NCBI GenBank assembly: GCA_028710405.1
Contig: JAQTUD010000002.1
Coordinates: 1 to 48,735 of the forward strand
Direction: 5' to 3'
Length of the DNA: 48,735 nt
Source: Candidatus Omnitrophota bacterium
GTDB lineage: Bacteria > Omnitrophota > Gorgyraeia > Gygaellales > Profunditerraquicolaceae
Each line of letters opens with the position of its first letter. Within the stretch, counting starts at the first letter, position 1. The position numbers and the translations under genes are program-made. Of this stretch, positions 16,386 to 24,150 are shown in pieces. The notes beneath the pieces were generated by a model. The model made no database searches. It saw only the letters and a list, made by a program, of their open reading frames with translations, and was not told the DNA's origin.

Positions 16386-17721
16386 TATTATATCCCCAGG
16401 CATCCTGGAAGCGCCCGATAGTCCAAATAAACCAGGCGAGCTCAGGCATATTTATACCGTCTCTGAGATTACCCAGGATATAAAGATCCTGCTGGAGAAT
16501 TCCTTCCCCGAGGTCTGGGTGGAGGGAGAGATCTCCAATGCCAACGCGCATCCCTCCGGGCATTTTTATCTTTCCCTAAAGGATAAAGACGCGGTATTAC
16601 CTGCGGCGATATTCGCCTGGCGGAATAAAGATATCAAATTCAAGCTGGAAAACGGCTTAAAGGTTATTTGTTTCGGTAAACTCAATGTTTATCCGCCATT
16701 TGGCAAATATACTTTTTTAATCGATAAACTCGAGCCAAAAGGTATCGGTGGACTTCAACTTGCCCATGAGCAGTTAAAGAAAAAATTAGAAGCCGAGGGG
16801 CTTTTTGCCCCTGGACACAAGCGGCCCATACCGTATCTTCCGTCGGGAGTAGGGGTAGTGACTTCGTTATCCGGAGCCGCGGTCAAAGATATACTAAAAG
16901 TCCTAGACCGGCGTTTTAGTACGGCGCGTATCGTCATCAGGCCGGCCCAGGTGCAGGGGGAAGGCGCCAAAGAAGATATCGCCCGGGCGATAAAAGAGAT
17001 GAATGATTTTAATGACACCCTACCTGCCTTCGGGCGGATTGAGGTAATGATTGTCGGCCGCGGCGGAGGTAGTATGGAAGATCTCTGGGCGTTTAATGAA
17101 GAGGTAGTGGCGCGGGCAATATACAATTCAGGCATCCCGGTGATCTCGGCGGTAGGCCATGAGCGCGACCAGACGATAGCAGACCTGGTGGCGGACCTGC
17201 GCGCGCCCACTCCTTCGGTAGCCGCGGAATTGGCAGTGCCCAAAAAAGAAGATCTAAAAGAAAGACTTGATGATTTATCCATGGCCCTGGGGCGTTCTTT
17301 CTTGGAGGCTACACTGAATTTTGAAGAAACGATAGATACCTTCACGCATCGACTGAACTTAAGCGCGCAAAATTTACTGAGGTTAACCGTTAGCGAATTC
17401 GAATCCACCGTAAAAAAATTAGCGTTTTTAAATCCCGTGGTCTTGGTCCCGCAATATAAAGCAAAAATCACAGACCTGGCGCAACAGATCTACGTGCGCA
17501 TGCAGCATTTATTTCAATTAAAGGGGGCGGAGTTTAACGGGGCCTTGGAAAAACTGTCCAGCCTTAGCCCTTTGAATATATTAAGCCGCGGCTACAGCAT
17601 TACCTTTAAGGCGGACCAGGATATGATCATCAAAGATTCTAAGAACGTTGGGCCCGGAGATGCCATTAAGACCAAATTGCATAAAGGTGAGATTTTAAGC
17701 ACTGTTACGGAGGTTAAATAA
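16366..17721 (+). CDS. xseA: Exodeoxyribonuclease VII large subunit
   Basis: Catalytic subunit of the ssDNA exonuclease ExoVII, 451 aa. An N-terminal extension of ~25 residues (Pro/Asn-rich) precedes the OB-fold (YTVSEITQDIKILLENSFPE, GEISNANAHPSGHFYLSLKD). The catalytic core includes GVVTSLSGAAVKDIL, the Gly-rich GRGGGSMEDLWAFNEE, and VISAVGHERDQTIADLVAD, then a coiled coil and the C-terminal LSRGYSITF. It overlaps the preceding gene by 20 bases, and xseB begins one base after its stop, the standard pairing. Confidence 0.96.
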   Translation: MQNKKNNIISPGILEAPDSPNKPGELRHIYTVSEITQDIKILLENSFPEVWVEGEISNANAHPSGHFYLSLKDKDAVLPAAIFAWRNKDIKFKLENGLKVICFGKLNVYPPFGKYTFLIDKLEPKGIGGLQLAHEQLKKKLEAEGLFAPGHKRPIPYLPSGVGVVTSLSGAAVKDILKVLDRRFSTARIVIRPAQVQGEGAKEDIARAIKEMNDFNDTLPAFGRIEVMIVGRGGGSMEDLWAFNEEVVARAIYNSGIPVISAVGHERDQTIADLVADLRAPTPSVAAELAVPKKEDLKERLDDLSMALGRSFLEATLNFEETIDTFTHRLNLSAQNLLRLTVSEFESTVKKLAFLNPVVLVPQYKAKITDLAQQIYVRMQHLFQLKGAEFNGALEKLSSLSPLNILSRGYSITFKADQDMIIKDSKNVGPGDAIKTKLHKGEILSTVTEVK

Positions 17722-17722
17722 T

Positions 17723-17959
17723 ATGGCAGAGATCAAGTTTGAAGAGGCGCTTAAGAAATTAGAAAAAATCGTAGAAGATCTAGAAAAAGGGGACCTCTCT
17801 CTAGACGAGGCGATGAAGAAGTATCAGGAAGGGATTGAGCTCTCCCGTATTTGTAACCAGAAGCTGGATAATGCCAAAAAGAAGATTGACCTTCTGGTAA
17901 AGAATAAAAAAGGCGAGTTTGAATTAAGGCCCATAAGCGAAGCAAAGCCGGAAGAATAA
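17723..17959 (+). CDS. xseB: Exodeoxyribonuclease VII small subunit
   Basis: 78 aa, two-helix protein that packs on XseA's coiled coil. Family signature FEEALKKLEKIVEDLEKGDL and LDEAMKKYQEGIEL is clear, with a charged C-terminal tail. It sits directly after xseA (one base gap) and 16 bases before dxs, an arrangement (xseA-xseB-dxs) seen in many bacteria. Confidence 0.96.
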   Translation: MAEIKFEEALKKLEKIVEDLEKGDLSLDEAMKKYQEGIELSRICNQKLDNAKKKIDLLVKNKKGEFELRPISEAKPEE

Positions 17960-17975
17960 CTTTGCAAAGATAGCC

Positions 17976-19844
17976 ATGCTATTAGAGAAGATAAATAGCC
18001 CGCAGGATTTAAAAAGATTATCCCTGGAACAGTTACCGGTATTGGCCGCGGAGTTAAGGGCGGGTATGCTGGATACGGTTTCGCGCACCGGAGGGCATCT
18101 GGCCTCAAGCCTGGGGGCGGTAGAACTGATTATCTCCCTGCATTATTGTTTAGAGGCCCCGCGGGATAAGATAATCTTTGACGTCGGGCACCAGGCATAC
18201 GCGCATAAGATCCTGACCGGAAGAAATAAATATTTTTCAAGCCTGCGCCAATACCAGGGTTTAAGTGGTTTCCCTTCTAAGGAAGAATCGGAATATGATG
18301 TCTTTACTTGCGGCCACAGCTCCGCTGCCGTGGCATTAGCTGCTGGTCTGGCCTGCGCCAGGGATTATCTTAAGGAGGGGAATTTTAAGGTAGTAGCGGT
18401 GATCGGAGACGGATCTTTAAGCGGGGGTTTATGTTTTGAAGGCCTGAATAATGCCGGGCACCTCAAAAAAGATATGCTGGTAATTTTAAATACCAATGAA
18501 TTGAGTATCGCCCCTAATGCCGGCGCCTTAAGCACTTATCTGAATAAAATTATTTCTTTACCGATATATAATCGTTTTAAGGCCTCTTTAGAAAATTTCG
18601 CTAAGTCGCGCCTGCCTAAAGGAGATCGTCTGATAAAGCTGGCCAACAGGTTTGAGGAAACTTTAAAGGGCCTTTTTATCCCCGGCATTGTCTTTGAAGA
18701 ACTGGGGTTCCGTTATTTTGGCCCCCTGGATGGGCATGATTTTAATACCCTGGTCCCCACTCTAAAGAATATCGTTAATTTAAAGGGGCCGATAATGCTG
18801 CATCTGGTAACCAAGAAAGGGAAAGGTTATCCTCCGGCGGAGAATAACCCGGTCAGGTTCCACGGCACCGGGCCTTTTAATCTGAATACAGGCGTCAGCC
18901 TGTCTACGGCCAATACTCTAGAAGCCAAGACTTATACTGAAGTATTCAGCCGGAAGTTGACAGAGCTGGCTGAGACTGATAAAAAGATTATCGCCATTAC
19001 TGCGGCTATGCCGGAAGGGACCGGCCTGGACAGGTTCCGTGATGCTTATCCGGAGAGATTTTTTGATGTGGGCATCGCCGAAGGTGGAGCGGTCTGTTTT
19101 TCCGCCGGATTGAGCAAAGCTGGATTCAAGCCGGTAGTAGCCATTTACTCCACATTCTTGCAGCGCGCTTATGACCAGATAATAGAGGAAGTTTCTTTGC
19201 AGGGTCTGCCGGTAGTTTTTGCTATTGACCGCGCCGGTATTGTAGGAGAAGATGGAGTAACGCATCAGGGTATTTTTGATATTGCCTTTCTGATGACAAT
19301 ACCTAATATAATTATTATGGCCCCCAGGGACGCGGAAGAATTATCCCGGATGCTGGAATTTGCCTTGAGCTTAAACAAACCGGTAGCAATACGTTATCCT
19401 AGAGATCGGTCGCCGGTCGCCGGTCGCCGGTCGCCGGAAAATATAGAATTAGGAAGATCTGAAATGTTAAAAGAAGGCAAAGATTTTGCCGTGGTAGCTT
19501 TAGGCAGCATGGTTTGGCCCGCGCTGAGGGCTTTAGAAATATTAGAAAAAGAAGGACTATCCGGGACCTTGATCAACGCGCGTTTTGTCCGGCCGCTGGA
19601 TGAAAATCTCATTCGGGAATTGGCCAAAAAAATGAAGTTCATCATCACCGTGGAAGAAGGGATAGAGCAAGGGGGTTTAGGGAGCGCGGTAAGTCACTTG
19701 ACCGCCAGGCCCGTAGAAAAGATAGGATTGCCTTGCGCTTTTATCCCGCATGGGAAAAGAGATTTATTGCTGGAAAAATACGGATTAACGGCAGAAGGCA
19801 TAGCCGCAAGGATTAGGTCTGTCTATGGCAAAAATACTCATTAA
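17976..19844 (+). CDS. dxs: 1-deoxy-D-xylulose-5-phosphate synthase
   Basis: First enzyme of the MEP isoprenoid pathway (pyruvate + glyceraldehyde-3-phosphate to DXP; TPP- and Mg-dependent). 622 aa. Motifs: SRTGGHLASSLGAVEL, FDVGHQAYAHKILTGR, TPP motif GDGSLSGGLCFEGLNNAG, GPLDGHD, YPERFFDVGIAEGGA, DRAGIVGEDGVTHQG and VAIRYPRD. Immediately after RYPRD the coding sequence contains four tandem GTCGCCG units (19409-19436) encoding RSPVAGRRSP, a loop normally shorter or different; slippage of one unit would frameshift the gene. It overlaps the ferredoxin gene by 20 bases. Confidence 0.97.
   Translation: MLLEKINSPQDLKRLSLEQLPVLAAELRAGMLDTVSRTGGHLASSLGAVELIISLHYCLEAPRDKIIFDVGHQAYAHKILTGRNKYFSSLRQYQGLSGFPSKEESEYDVFTCGHSSAAVALAAGLACARDYLKEGNFKVVAVIGDGSLSGGLCFEGLNNAGHLKKDMLVILNTNELSIAPNAGALSTYLNKIISLPIYNRFKASLENFAKSRLPKGDRLIKLANRFEETLKGLFIPGIVFEELGFRYFGPLDGHDFNTLVPTLKNIVNLKGPIMLHLVTKKGKGYPPAENNPVRFHGTGPFNLNTGVSLSTANTLEAKTYTEVFSRKLTELAETDKKIIAITAAMPEGTGLDRFRDAYPERFFDVGIAEGGAVCFSAGLSKAGFKPVVAIYSTFLQRAYDQIIEEVSLQGLPVVFAIDRAGIVGEDGVTHQGIFDIAFLMTIPNIIIMAPRDAEELSRMLEFALSLNKPVAIRYPRDRSPVAGRRSPENIELGRSEMLKEGKDFAVVALGSMVWPALRALEILEKEGLSGTLINARFVRPLDENLIRELAKKMKFIITVEEGIEQGGLGSAVSHLTARPVEKIGLPCAFIPHGKRDLLLEKYGLTAEGIAARIRSVYGKNTH
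19409..19436 (+). repeat. Perfect heptanucleotide tandem array, 4 x GTCGCCG, within dxs
   Basis: Four identical 7-bp units (28 bp), with two further matching bases before and one after. This is the least diverged array in the window and so perhaps the youngest or most unstable. It sits in the linker codons between the Pyr domain and C-terminal domain of Dxs. Confidence 0.9.
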
Positions 19845-20028
19845 TAAAGATAAATGCAAAGGGTGCCTGCTTTGCGTGGCTTCCTGCCCCAGGAAATTGA
19901 TTATAAAAAGCAGCCGCCTGAATAAGCGGGGGTCAAATTACGTAGAATTTAAAGAAGCGCAGGAATGCTTAGGTTGCGCATTCTGCGCGATGGTCTGTCC
20001 GGATTGTTGTATTGAGGTATATAAATAA
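19825..20028 (+). CDS. korD: 2-oxoacid:ferredoxin oxidoreductase, ferredoxin-like delta subunit
   Basis: 67 aa with two [4Fe-4S] motifs: CKGCLLCVASCP (first) and CLGCAFCAMVCP (second). It carries electrons from the TPP site to soluble ferredoxin. It starts inside the end of dxs (20-base overlap) and is followed one base later by the alpha subunit ATG. The assignment as the delta subunit rests on the operon with alpha, beta and gamma. An extra Cys pair (PDCC) follows the second motif. Confidence 0.9.
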   Translation: MAKILINKDKCKGCLLCVASCPRKLIIKSSRLNKRGSNYVEFKEAQECLGCAFCAMVCPDCCIEVYK

Positions 20029-20029
20029 C

Positions 20030-21097
20030 ATGACTACAAAAAAATTATTAATGACCGGTAACGAAGCGATTGCCGAGGGAGCGATACAGGCAGGGTGTAG
20101 TTTTTACGCCGGTTACCCTATCACCCCCCAGAATGAACTTACCGCTTATCTTGCCGCGCATATGCGCCAGGCAGGAGGGATATTTCTGCAGGCGGAATCG
20201 GAATTAGCCGCTATAAATATGGTCTTTGGCGCCTCTGCTGCCGGAGTAAGGGCGATGACTTCATCTTCCAGTCCCGGTATAAGTTTAAAACAAGAGGGGA
20301 TATCCTATATCGCAGGGGCCCAGTTACCCGCGGTGATCGTAAACGTGATGCGCGGCGGGCCCGGATTAGGCAATATCGCACCGGCGCAATCGGATTATTT
20401 TCAGGCGACCCGCGGCGGAGGGCATGGGGATTATCGGTGTATTGTTTTTTCCCCGGCGTACGTTCAAGAGGCATATGACATGATGCCACAGGCATTTGAC
20501 CTGGCCGATAAATACCGCGTTCCCGCGCTGATACTGGCGGATGGAATGCTGGGACAGATGATGGAGCCATTACAAGTTACCAAGTCGCCAAGCCACCACG
20601 TCACCAGCCAAGTTAAAAAATGGGCGTTGACAGGTTGTAAAGATCGCAAGCCCAATATCATAAAGTCTTTTTATATAAAAGAAGGCGACCTGGAGAAAGC
20701 CAACCTTATCCTGCAGAAAAAATATAAGACAATTCAAGATAAAGAGCAGCGTTATGAAGGATTATTTTTAGATGATGCCCGCATTATCCTGGTCGCGTAT
20801 GGGACAATGGCCAGGATCGCCAAGAGCGTTGTTTTAGGCTTAAGGGAAAAAGGTAAAAAGATAGGGCTTATCCGTCCTTTAAGGCTCTGGCCTTTTCCGA
20901 AAGATATATTCCAGGAATTAGCAACCAGTCGTAAGAAACCTGCTTTTCTGGCTGTAGAGATGTCGTACGGACAGATGGTAGAGGATGTAAAATTGGCGCT
21001 GGAAGGTAAGTGCGTAGTCGGATTTATCGGCCGTTCCGGAGGCGGGATACCGACGGAGGAAGAAATAATAGGTAAAATCAAAAAGATCGGCGTATAG
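20030..21097 (+). CDS. korA: 2-oxoacid:ferredoxin oxidoreductase, alpha subunit (VorB/KorA type)
   Basis: 355 aa from ATG 20030; a TTG at 20012 is in frame but lies inside korD. It covers the pyrimidine-binding ([15 protein letters not shown]) and domain II parts: [48 protein letters not shown], then the transketolase-C-like domain ([16 protein letters not shown]). Sequence style is closest to 2-oxoisovalerate (VorB) or 2-oxoglutarate types; the substrate is not decided by sequence alone. An array of four 8-mers (20576-20607) encodes the linker [12 protein letters not shown]. Confidence 0.9.
   Translation: MTTKKLLMTGNEAIAEGAIQAGCSFYAGYPITPQNELTAYLAAHMRQAGGIFLQAESELAAINMVFGASAAGVRAMTSSSSPGISLKQEGISYIAGAQLPAVIVNVMRGGPGLGNIAPAQSDYFQATRGGGHGDYRCIVFSPAYVQEAYDMMPQAFDLADKYRVPALILADGMLGQMMEPLQVTKSPSHHVTSQVKKWALTGCKDRKPNIIKSFYIKEGDLEKANLILQKKYKTIQDKEQRYEGLFLDDARIILVAYGTMARIAKSVVLGLREKGKKIGLIRPLRLWPFPKDIFQELATSRKKPAFLAVEMSYGQMVEDVKLALEGKCVVGFIGRSGGGIPTEEEIIGKIKKIGV
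20576..20607 (+). repeat. Octanucleotide tandem array, 4 x 8 bp (GYYRCCAN)
   Basis: Units GTTACCAA, GTCGCCAA, GCCACCAC, GTCACCAG within the korA linker. Related in core sequence to the 7-bp GYYACCA arrays, with one extra base per unit. Confidence 0.65.
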
Positions 21098-21101
21098 CGA
21101 A

Positions 21102-21830
21102 ATGGAAAAAATCTTTAGCCACCCTAAATCTTTAAGAAACATATCTACACATTACTGCCCCGGTTGCGGACACGGTATCGCGCACCGGATGGTCGCCGAG
21201 GTAGTTGACGAATTAAGCATCAGAGAGCGTGTCATCGCGGTAGCCCCAGTTGGTTGCGCGGTGATTGCCTATGATTACTGGGATTTTGATTGTTCGGAGG
21301 CCGCGCATGGCCGCGCCCCGGCAGTAGCAACCGCGATCAAGAGGGTCAGGCCGCAGAATATTGTCTTTACTTACCAGGGAGACGGAGATCTGGCTTCTAT
21401 CGGCACGAATGAAATAATCCATGCCGCTAACCGCGGCGAAAATCTGACCGTGATATTTATCAATAATGCCATTTACGGGATGACCGGAGGACAGATGGCC
21501 CCTACTACACTCTTGGGGCAGAAGACTGCCACTACTCCCAGAGGGAGGGATCCCGGCCAGGAAGGATATCCCTTAAAGATCTCCGAGATGCTGGCGTTAC
21601 TTTCCGGGGTAAAATATGTTGAACGGGTATCATTACATTCTCCGCAGGAGATCATAAAAGCAAAGAGGGCGGTAAAGCAGGCATTCCAGAACCAGATAGA
21701 TAATCTCGGTTTTTCTTTAGTAGAAATATTATCTTCTTGTCCGACTTACTGGGGTCTTTCTCCTCAGGGCTCTCTGGAGTGGATAAGAGATGTAATGGTA
21801 AAAGAATATCCATTAGGGAGAATTAAATAG
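21102..21830 (+). CDS. korB: 2-oxoacid:ferredoxin oxidoreductase, beta (TPP-binding) subunit
   Basis: 242 aa. Binds thiamine pyrophosphate and part of the cluster path: [14 protein letters not shown] near the N-terminus, [22 protein letters not shown] with the TPP motif GDGD...N, and [16 protein letters not shown]. Acts with KorA/C/D to oxidise a 2-oxoacid and reduce ferredoxin, or to run in reverse for CO2 fixation. Four bases separate it from korA. The 43-base gap to korC is almost wholly a heptamer palindrome array. Confidence 0.93.
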   Translation: MEKIFSHPKSLRNISTHYCPGCGHGIAHRMVAEVVDELSIRERVIAVAPVGCAVIAYDYWDFDCSEAAHGRAPAVATAIKRVRPQNIVFTYQGDGDLASIGTNEIIHAANRGENLTVIFINNAIYGMTGGQMAPTTLLGQKTATTPRGRDPGQEGYPLKISEMLALLSGVKYVERVSLHSPQEIIKAKRAVKQAFQNQIDNLGFSLVEILSSCPTYWGLSPQGSLEWIRDVMVKEYPLGRIK

Positions 21831-21836
21831 CAATTA

Positions 21837-21871
21837 GTCCGTAGTCTATAGACTACGGACCATAGACTAAA
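21837..21871. repeat. Intergenic heptamer array containing a 24-bp perfect palindrome
   Basis: Units GTCCGTA, GTCTATA, GACTACG, GACCATA, GACTAAA. The segment 21837-21860 is perfectly self-complementary, centred on TATA (GTCCGTAGTC on the left arm, GACTACGGAC on the right). It fills the gap between korB and korC and replaces any recognisable ribosome-binding site. Confidence 0.8.
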
Positions 21872-21873
21872 TC

Positions 21874-22404
21874 ATGATTGAACGAATTATAATAGCCGGT
21901 TCAGGCGGTCAGGGCGTGATGCTCCTGGGGAAGGTCCTGGCGCAGGCAGCGATGGAGGAGGGGAAATTCGTCAGTTGGTTCCCTTGCTACGGAGCGGAGG
22001 TGCGCGGAGGGACGGCGTATTGCATGGTGGTGATCTCTGATAAACAGATAGGCTCGCCTTATATCCAGCAGGCAGATACCTTGATTATAATGAATGAGCT
22101 TTCATTAGAGAAATTCAAAGGGAGAGTAAAGAAAGGTGGGCTTTTGATCGTCAATTCTTCCCTTATCCCTAAGTATATGAATAATAATATTTCTGTGTTA
22201 CAATTACCCTTTACCGATACCGCCCTGAAATTAGGTAATATAAAGGTCGCCAATATGGCCGCCCTGGGATGTTTTCTGACCCAAAAGAAAATTGTGAGCT
22301 TAAAGGGTGTTGAGCATGTGATCTCGGAGATTGCCCCGCAGGATAAAAAAGGCCTTATCGAGATCAATCGTAAAGCGTTGAATGAAGGAGCTAAGCTAAA
22401 ATGA
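21874..22404 (+). CDS. korC: 2-oxoacid:ferredoxin oxidoreductase, gamma subunit
   Basis: 176 aa. Typical gamma-subunit start IIIAGSGGQGVMLLGKVLAQAA, then SWFPCYGAEVRGGTAYCMVVIS and MAALGCFL. It completes a four-subunit enzyme (delta-alpha-beta-gamma order). Its last codons overlap the gltX ATG (22401). The start is ATG 22-ATCATG directly after the palindrome array, with no clear Shine-Dalgarno sequence. Confidence 0.93.
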   Translation: MIERIIIAGSGGQGVMLLGKVLAQAAMEEGKFVSWFPCYGAEVRGGTAYCMVVISDKQIGSPYIQQADTLIIMNELSLEKFKGRVKKGGLLIVNSSLIPKYMNNNISVLQLPFTDTALKLGNIKVANMAALGCFLTQKKIVSLKGVEHVISEIAPQDKKGLIEINRKALNEGAKLK

Positions 22405-23699
22405 TCAGGGTACGTTTTGCGCCATCACCTACCGGTAATCTCCATATAGGAGGAGGGCGCACCGCGCTTTTTAATTGGCTTTATGCCCGGGCCAAGCAGG
22501 GTAAATTTATCCTGAGGATAGAAGACACGGATCAAGTTCGTTCCAAGAAAGAATATCTGGATGAGATTACAGACAGCTTGGGGTGGTTGGGGTTTAATTG
22601 GGATGAGATCTATTATCAGAGCCAGAGGTTTGACCTTTACCGCCAACAAGCTGAAGCGTTATTAAAAAAAGGCGCGGCATATATAGAGAAGACTGATAAG
22701 GGAGAAGCAGTGATCTTTAAAGTCACCCCACAGAAGATACAGATAAATGACCTGATCCGTGGGCAGATCGAATTTGATTCCCAGAATATCAAGGACCAGG
22801 TGTTGATAAAATCCGATGGGACCCCTACTTATAATTTCGCCTGCGTGGTAGATGATGCCGGGATGAATATAACGCATGTGATCCGCGGCGATGACCATAT
22901 CTCTAATACCCCTAAGCAGATCCTTTTTTACCAGGCATTGGGGTTACCTATACCGGCATTCGCGCACCTGCCTTTAATTATGGGGATGGAGGGAGGCCGG
23001 CTCTCTAAAAGGACAGGGGCCACCGCCATTAGCGAATACCGCCGGGCAGGCTATCTTTCCGCGGCCCTGGTGAATTATCTGCTTTTATTGAGCTGGTCGC
23101 CGGGAGCCAACCGCGAGGTGATCGATATCAATGAGGCGATAAAGTTATTTGATATTAGCGCGGTAAATAAGACCGCGGCTACTTTTGACCTGAAAAAATT
23201 GAACTGGATGAATAATCAGTATCTTAAGACAGAGGACCCTGAGAAACTTACTGACCAGCTTATCCCATTGCTTTTGGAGGCGGGCTATATAAAACAGGAG
23301 GGTTTTGATAGACAATACATCACCACCCTGGTAAAATTATTCCAGGAGCGCTTACCCACCTTAAATGATTTTGTGCAGTGGGCGGATTTTTTCTTTTTAG
23401 ATCAGATCACCATAGACCCGGACGCAGAGAAGAAGTTTCTGGGCCGGGACCTCTCAAAAGAGTTCGGGCTTTTTATCCAGAGCCTAGAGGCGCTACAGCA
23501 GTTCGATATCATAAGCATAGAGGCAGCCTTCAGGGAACTGGTAAAAGAACTCAATATTGAAACCAAGGCGCTTATTCATCCTATCCGGGTGGCATTGACC
23601 GGAAAGACTATCGGCCCGGGGTTATTTGAGGTGATCTATTACCTGGGCAAGAAAAGGACCGCAGAAAGATTAAGTAAATTTATAAAAAAAGGCGTATAG
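22401..23699 (+). CDS. gltX: Glutamate--tRNA ligase (short form)
   Basis: Class I synthetase, 432 aa (usual 460-500). HIGH motif region FAPSPTGNLHIGGGRTALFNW, KMSKS equivalent GGRLSKRTGATAISEY. The catalytic core and RGDDHISNTPKQI are intact; the C-terminal anticodon-binding part is trimmed but present (IHPIRVALTGKTIGPGLFEV). Whether it charges Glu only or also Gln-tRNA (needing GatCAB) cannot be told here; a tRNA-Gln lies 235 bases downstream. It begins 4 bases inside korC. Confidence 0.94.
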   Translation: MIRVRFAPSPTGNLHIGGGRTALFNWLYARAKQGKFILRIEDTDQVRSKKEYLDEITDSLGWLGFNWDEIYYQSQRFDLYRQQAEALLKKGAAYIEKTDKGEAVIFKVTPQKIQINDLIRGQIEFDSQNIKDQVLIKSDGTPTYNFACVVDDAGMNITHVIRGDDHISNTPKQILFYQALGLPIPAFAHLPLIMGMEGGRLSKRTGATAISEYRRAGYLSAALVNYLLLLSWSPGANREVIDINEAIKLFDISAVNKTAATFDLKKLNWMNNQYLKTEDPEKLTDQLIPLLLEAGYIKQEGFDRQYITTLVKLFQERLPTLNDFVQWADFFFLDQITIDPDAEKKFLGRDLSKEFGLFIQSLEALQQFDIISIEAAFRELVKELNIETKALIHPIRVALTGKTIGPGLFEVIYYLGKKRTAERLSKFIKKGV

Positions 23700-23715
23700 C
23701 CAGGAGGGAGCGAAG

Positions 23716-23928
23716 ATGGATTTTGCTAAGAAAAAAGTTTTCGCGGGTGTATTGTTTTTAGCTGTTCTCTCAAGCGGATGCTCTACCGTAAAAGGGGCAG
23801 CGGCAGGGACGGCCGGAGGGGTAGCTTGTGGCGTAGGTTATACCGCTATGGGCGTGGCTGAGGATGCCAAGGGCACCCGCAACGCGGTTGTCTGGATGGA
23901 TAATTGGGTCAAGCGTAATCTTTGGTAG
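23716..23928 (+). CDS. Small Gly/Ala-rich lipoprotein
   Basis: 70 aa with a lipoprotein signal peptide: basic MDFAKKK, hydrophobic FAGVLFLAVL, and lipobox LSSGC with lipidated Cys at about residue 22. The mature part is a glycine-zipper-like stretch (VKGAAAGTAGGVACGVGYTAMG) followed by a short hydrophilic tail. A strong ribosome-binding site (CAGGAGGGAG) precedes the ATG. Function unknown; glycine-zipper lipoproteins often sit in the outer membrane. It is followed 7 bases later by tRNA-Gln. Confidence 0.8.
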   Translation: MDFAKKKVFAGVLFLAVLSSGCSTVKGAAAGTAGGVACGVGYTAMGVAEDAKGTRNAVVWMDNWVKRNLW

Positions 23929-23934
23929 ATTAAT

Positions 23935-24008
23935 TGCCCTGTCGTCTAATGGTAGGACACAAGATTCTGGATCTTGTTATCATGGTTCGAGTCCATGCGG
24001 GGCAGCCA
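23935..24008 (+). tRNA. tRNA-Gln (anticodon CTG)
   Basis: Acceptor stem TGCCCTG pairs with CGGGGCA; anticodon stem CAAGA/TCTTG closes the loop TTCTGGA with anticodon CTG; T-arm CATGG TTCGAGT CCATG. The 3' CCA is encoded. It has no obvious promoter of its own and may be read through from the preceding operon. Confidence 0.93.
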
Positions 24009-24012
24009 TGAC

Positions 24013-24093
24013 GCGCGGGTGGTGGAATGGCAGACACGCTACTTTGAGGGGGTAGTGGGGAAACTCGTGAGGGTTCAACTCCCTCCCCGCGCA
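24013..24093 (+). tRNA. tRNA-Leu (anticodon GAG)
   Basis: Acceptor GCGCGGG/CCCGCGC, D-arm TGGTGGAATGGCAGACACG, anticodon loop TTGAGGG with anticodon GAG, a class II variable arm and T-arm GAGGG TTCAACT CCCTC. Discriminator A at 24093; CCA is not encoded, unlike the neighbouring tRNA-Gln. It is followed by a strong hairpin terminator. Confidence 0.92.
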
Positions 24094-24098
24094 TAAAT

Positions 24099-24150
24099 AA
24101 AAAAGCCGTATAAATAAGCTTAGAAAATGCTTATAATATACGGCTTTTTT
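24099..24150. terminator. Bidirectional rho-independent terminator
   Basis: A-rich AAAAAGCCGTATA on the left pairs with TATACGGCTTTTT on the right, with an inner TAAGC/GCTTA stem. It ends the plus-strand tRNA unit with a T run and, read on the other strand, ends the minus-strand REC-GGDEF gene, whose stop codon touches it. Confidence 0.9.

Noticed and set aside
19409-19436. CRISPR-like repeat
   Set aside because: Units are 7 bp with no spacers; this is a tandem micro-repeat, as are the other five arrays. No cas genes are present.
23864-24055. 63-codon plus-strand frame over tRNA-Gln and part of tRNA-Leu
   Set aside because: It runs through two intact tRNA genes and has no coding features.
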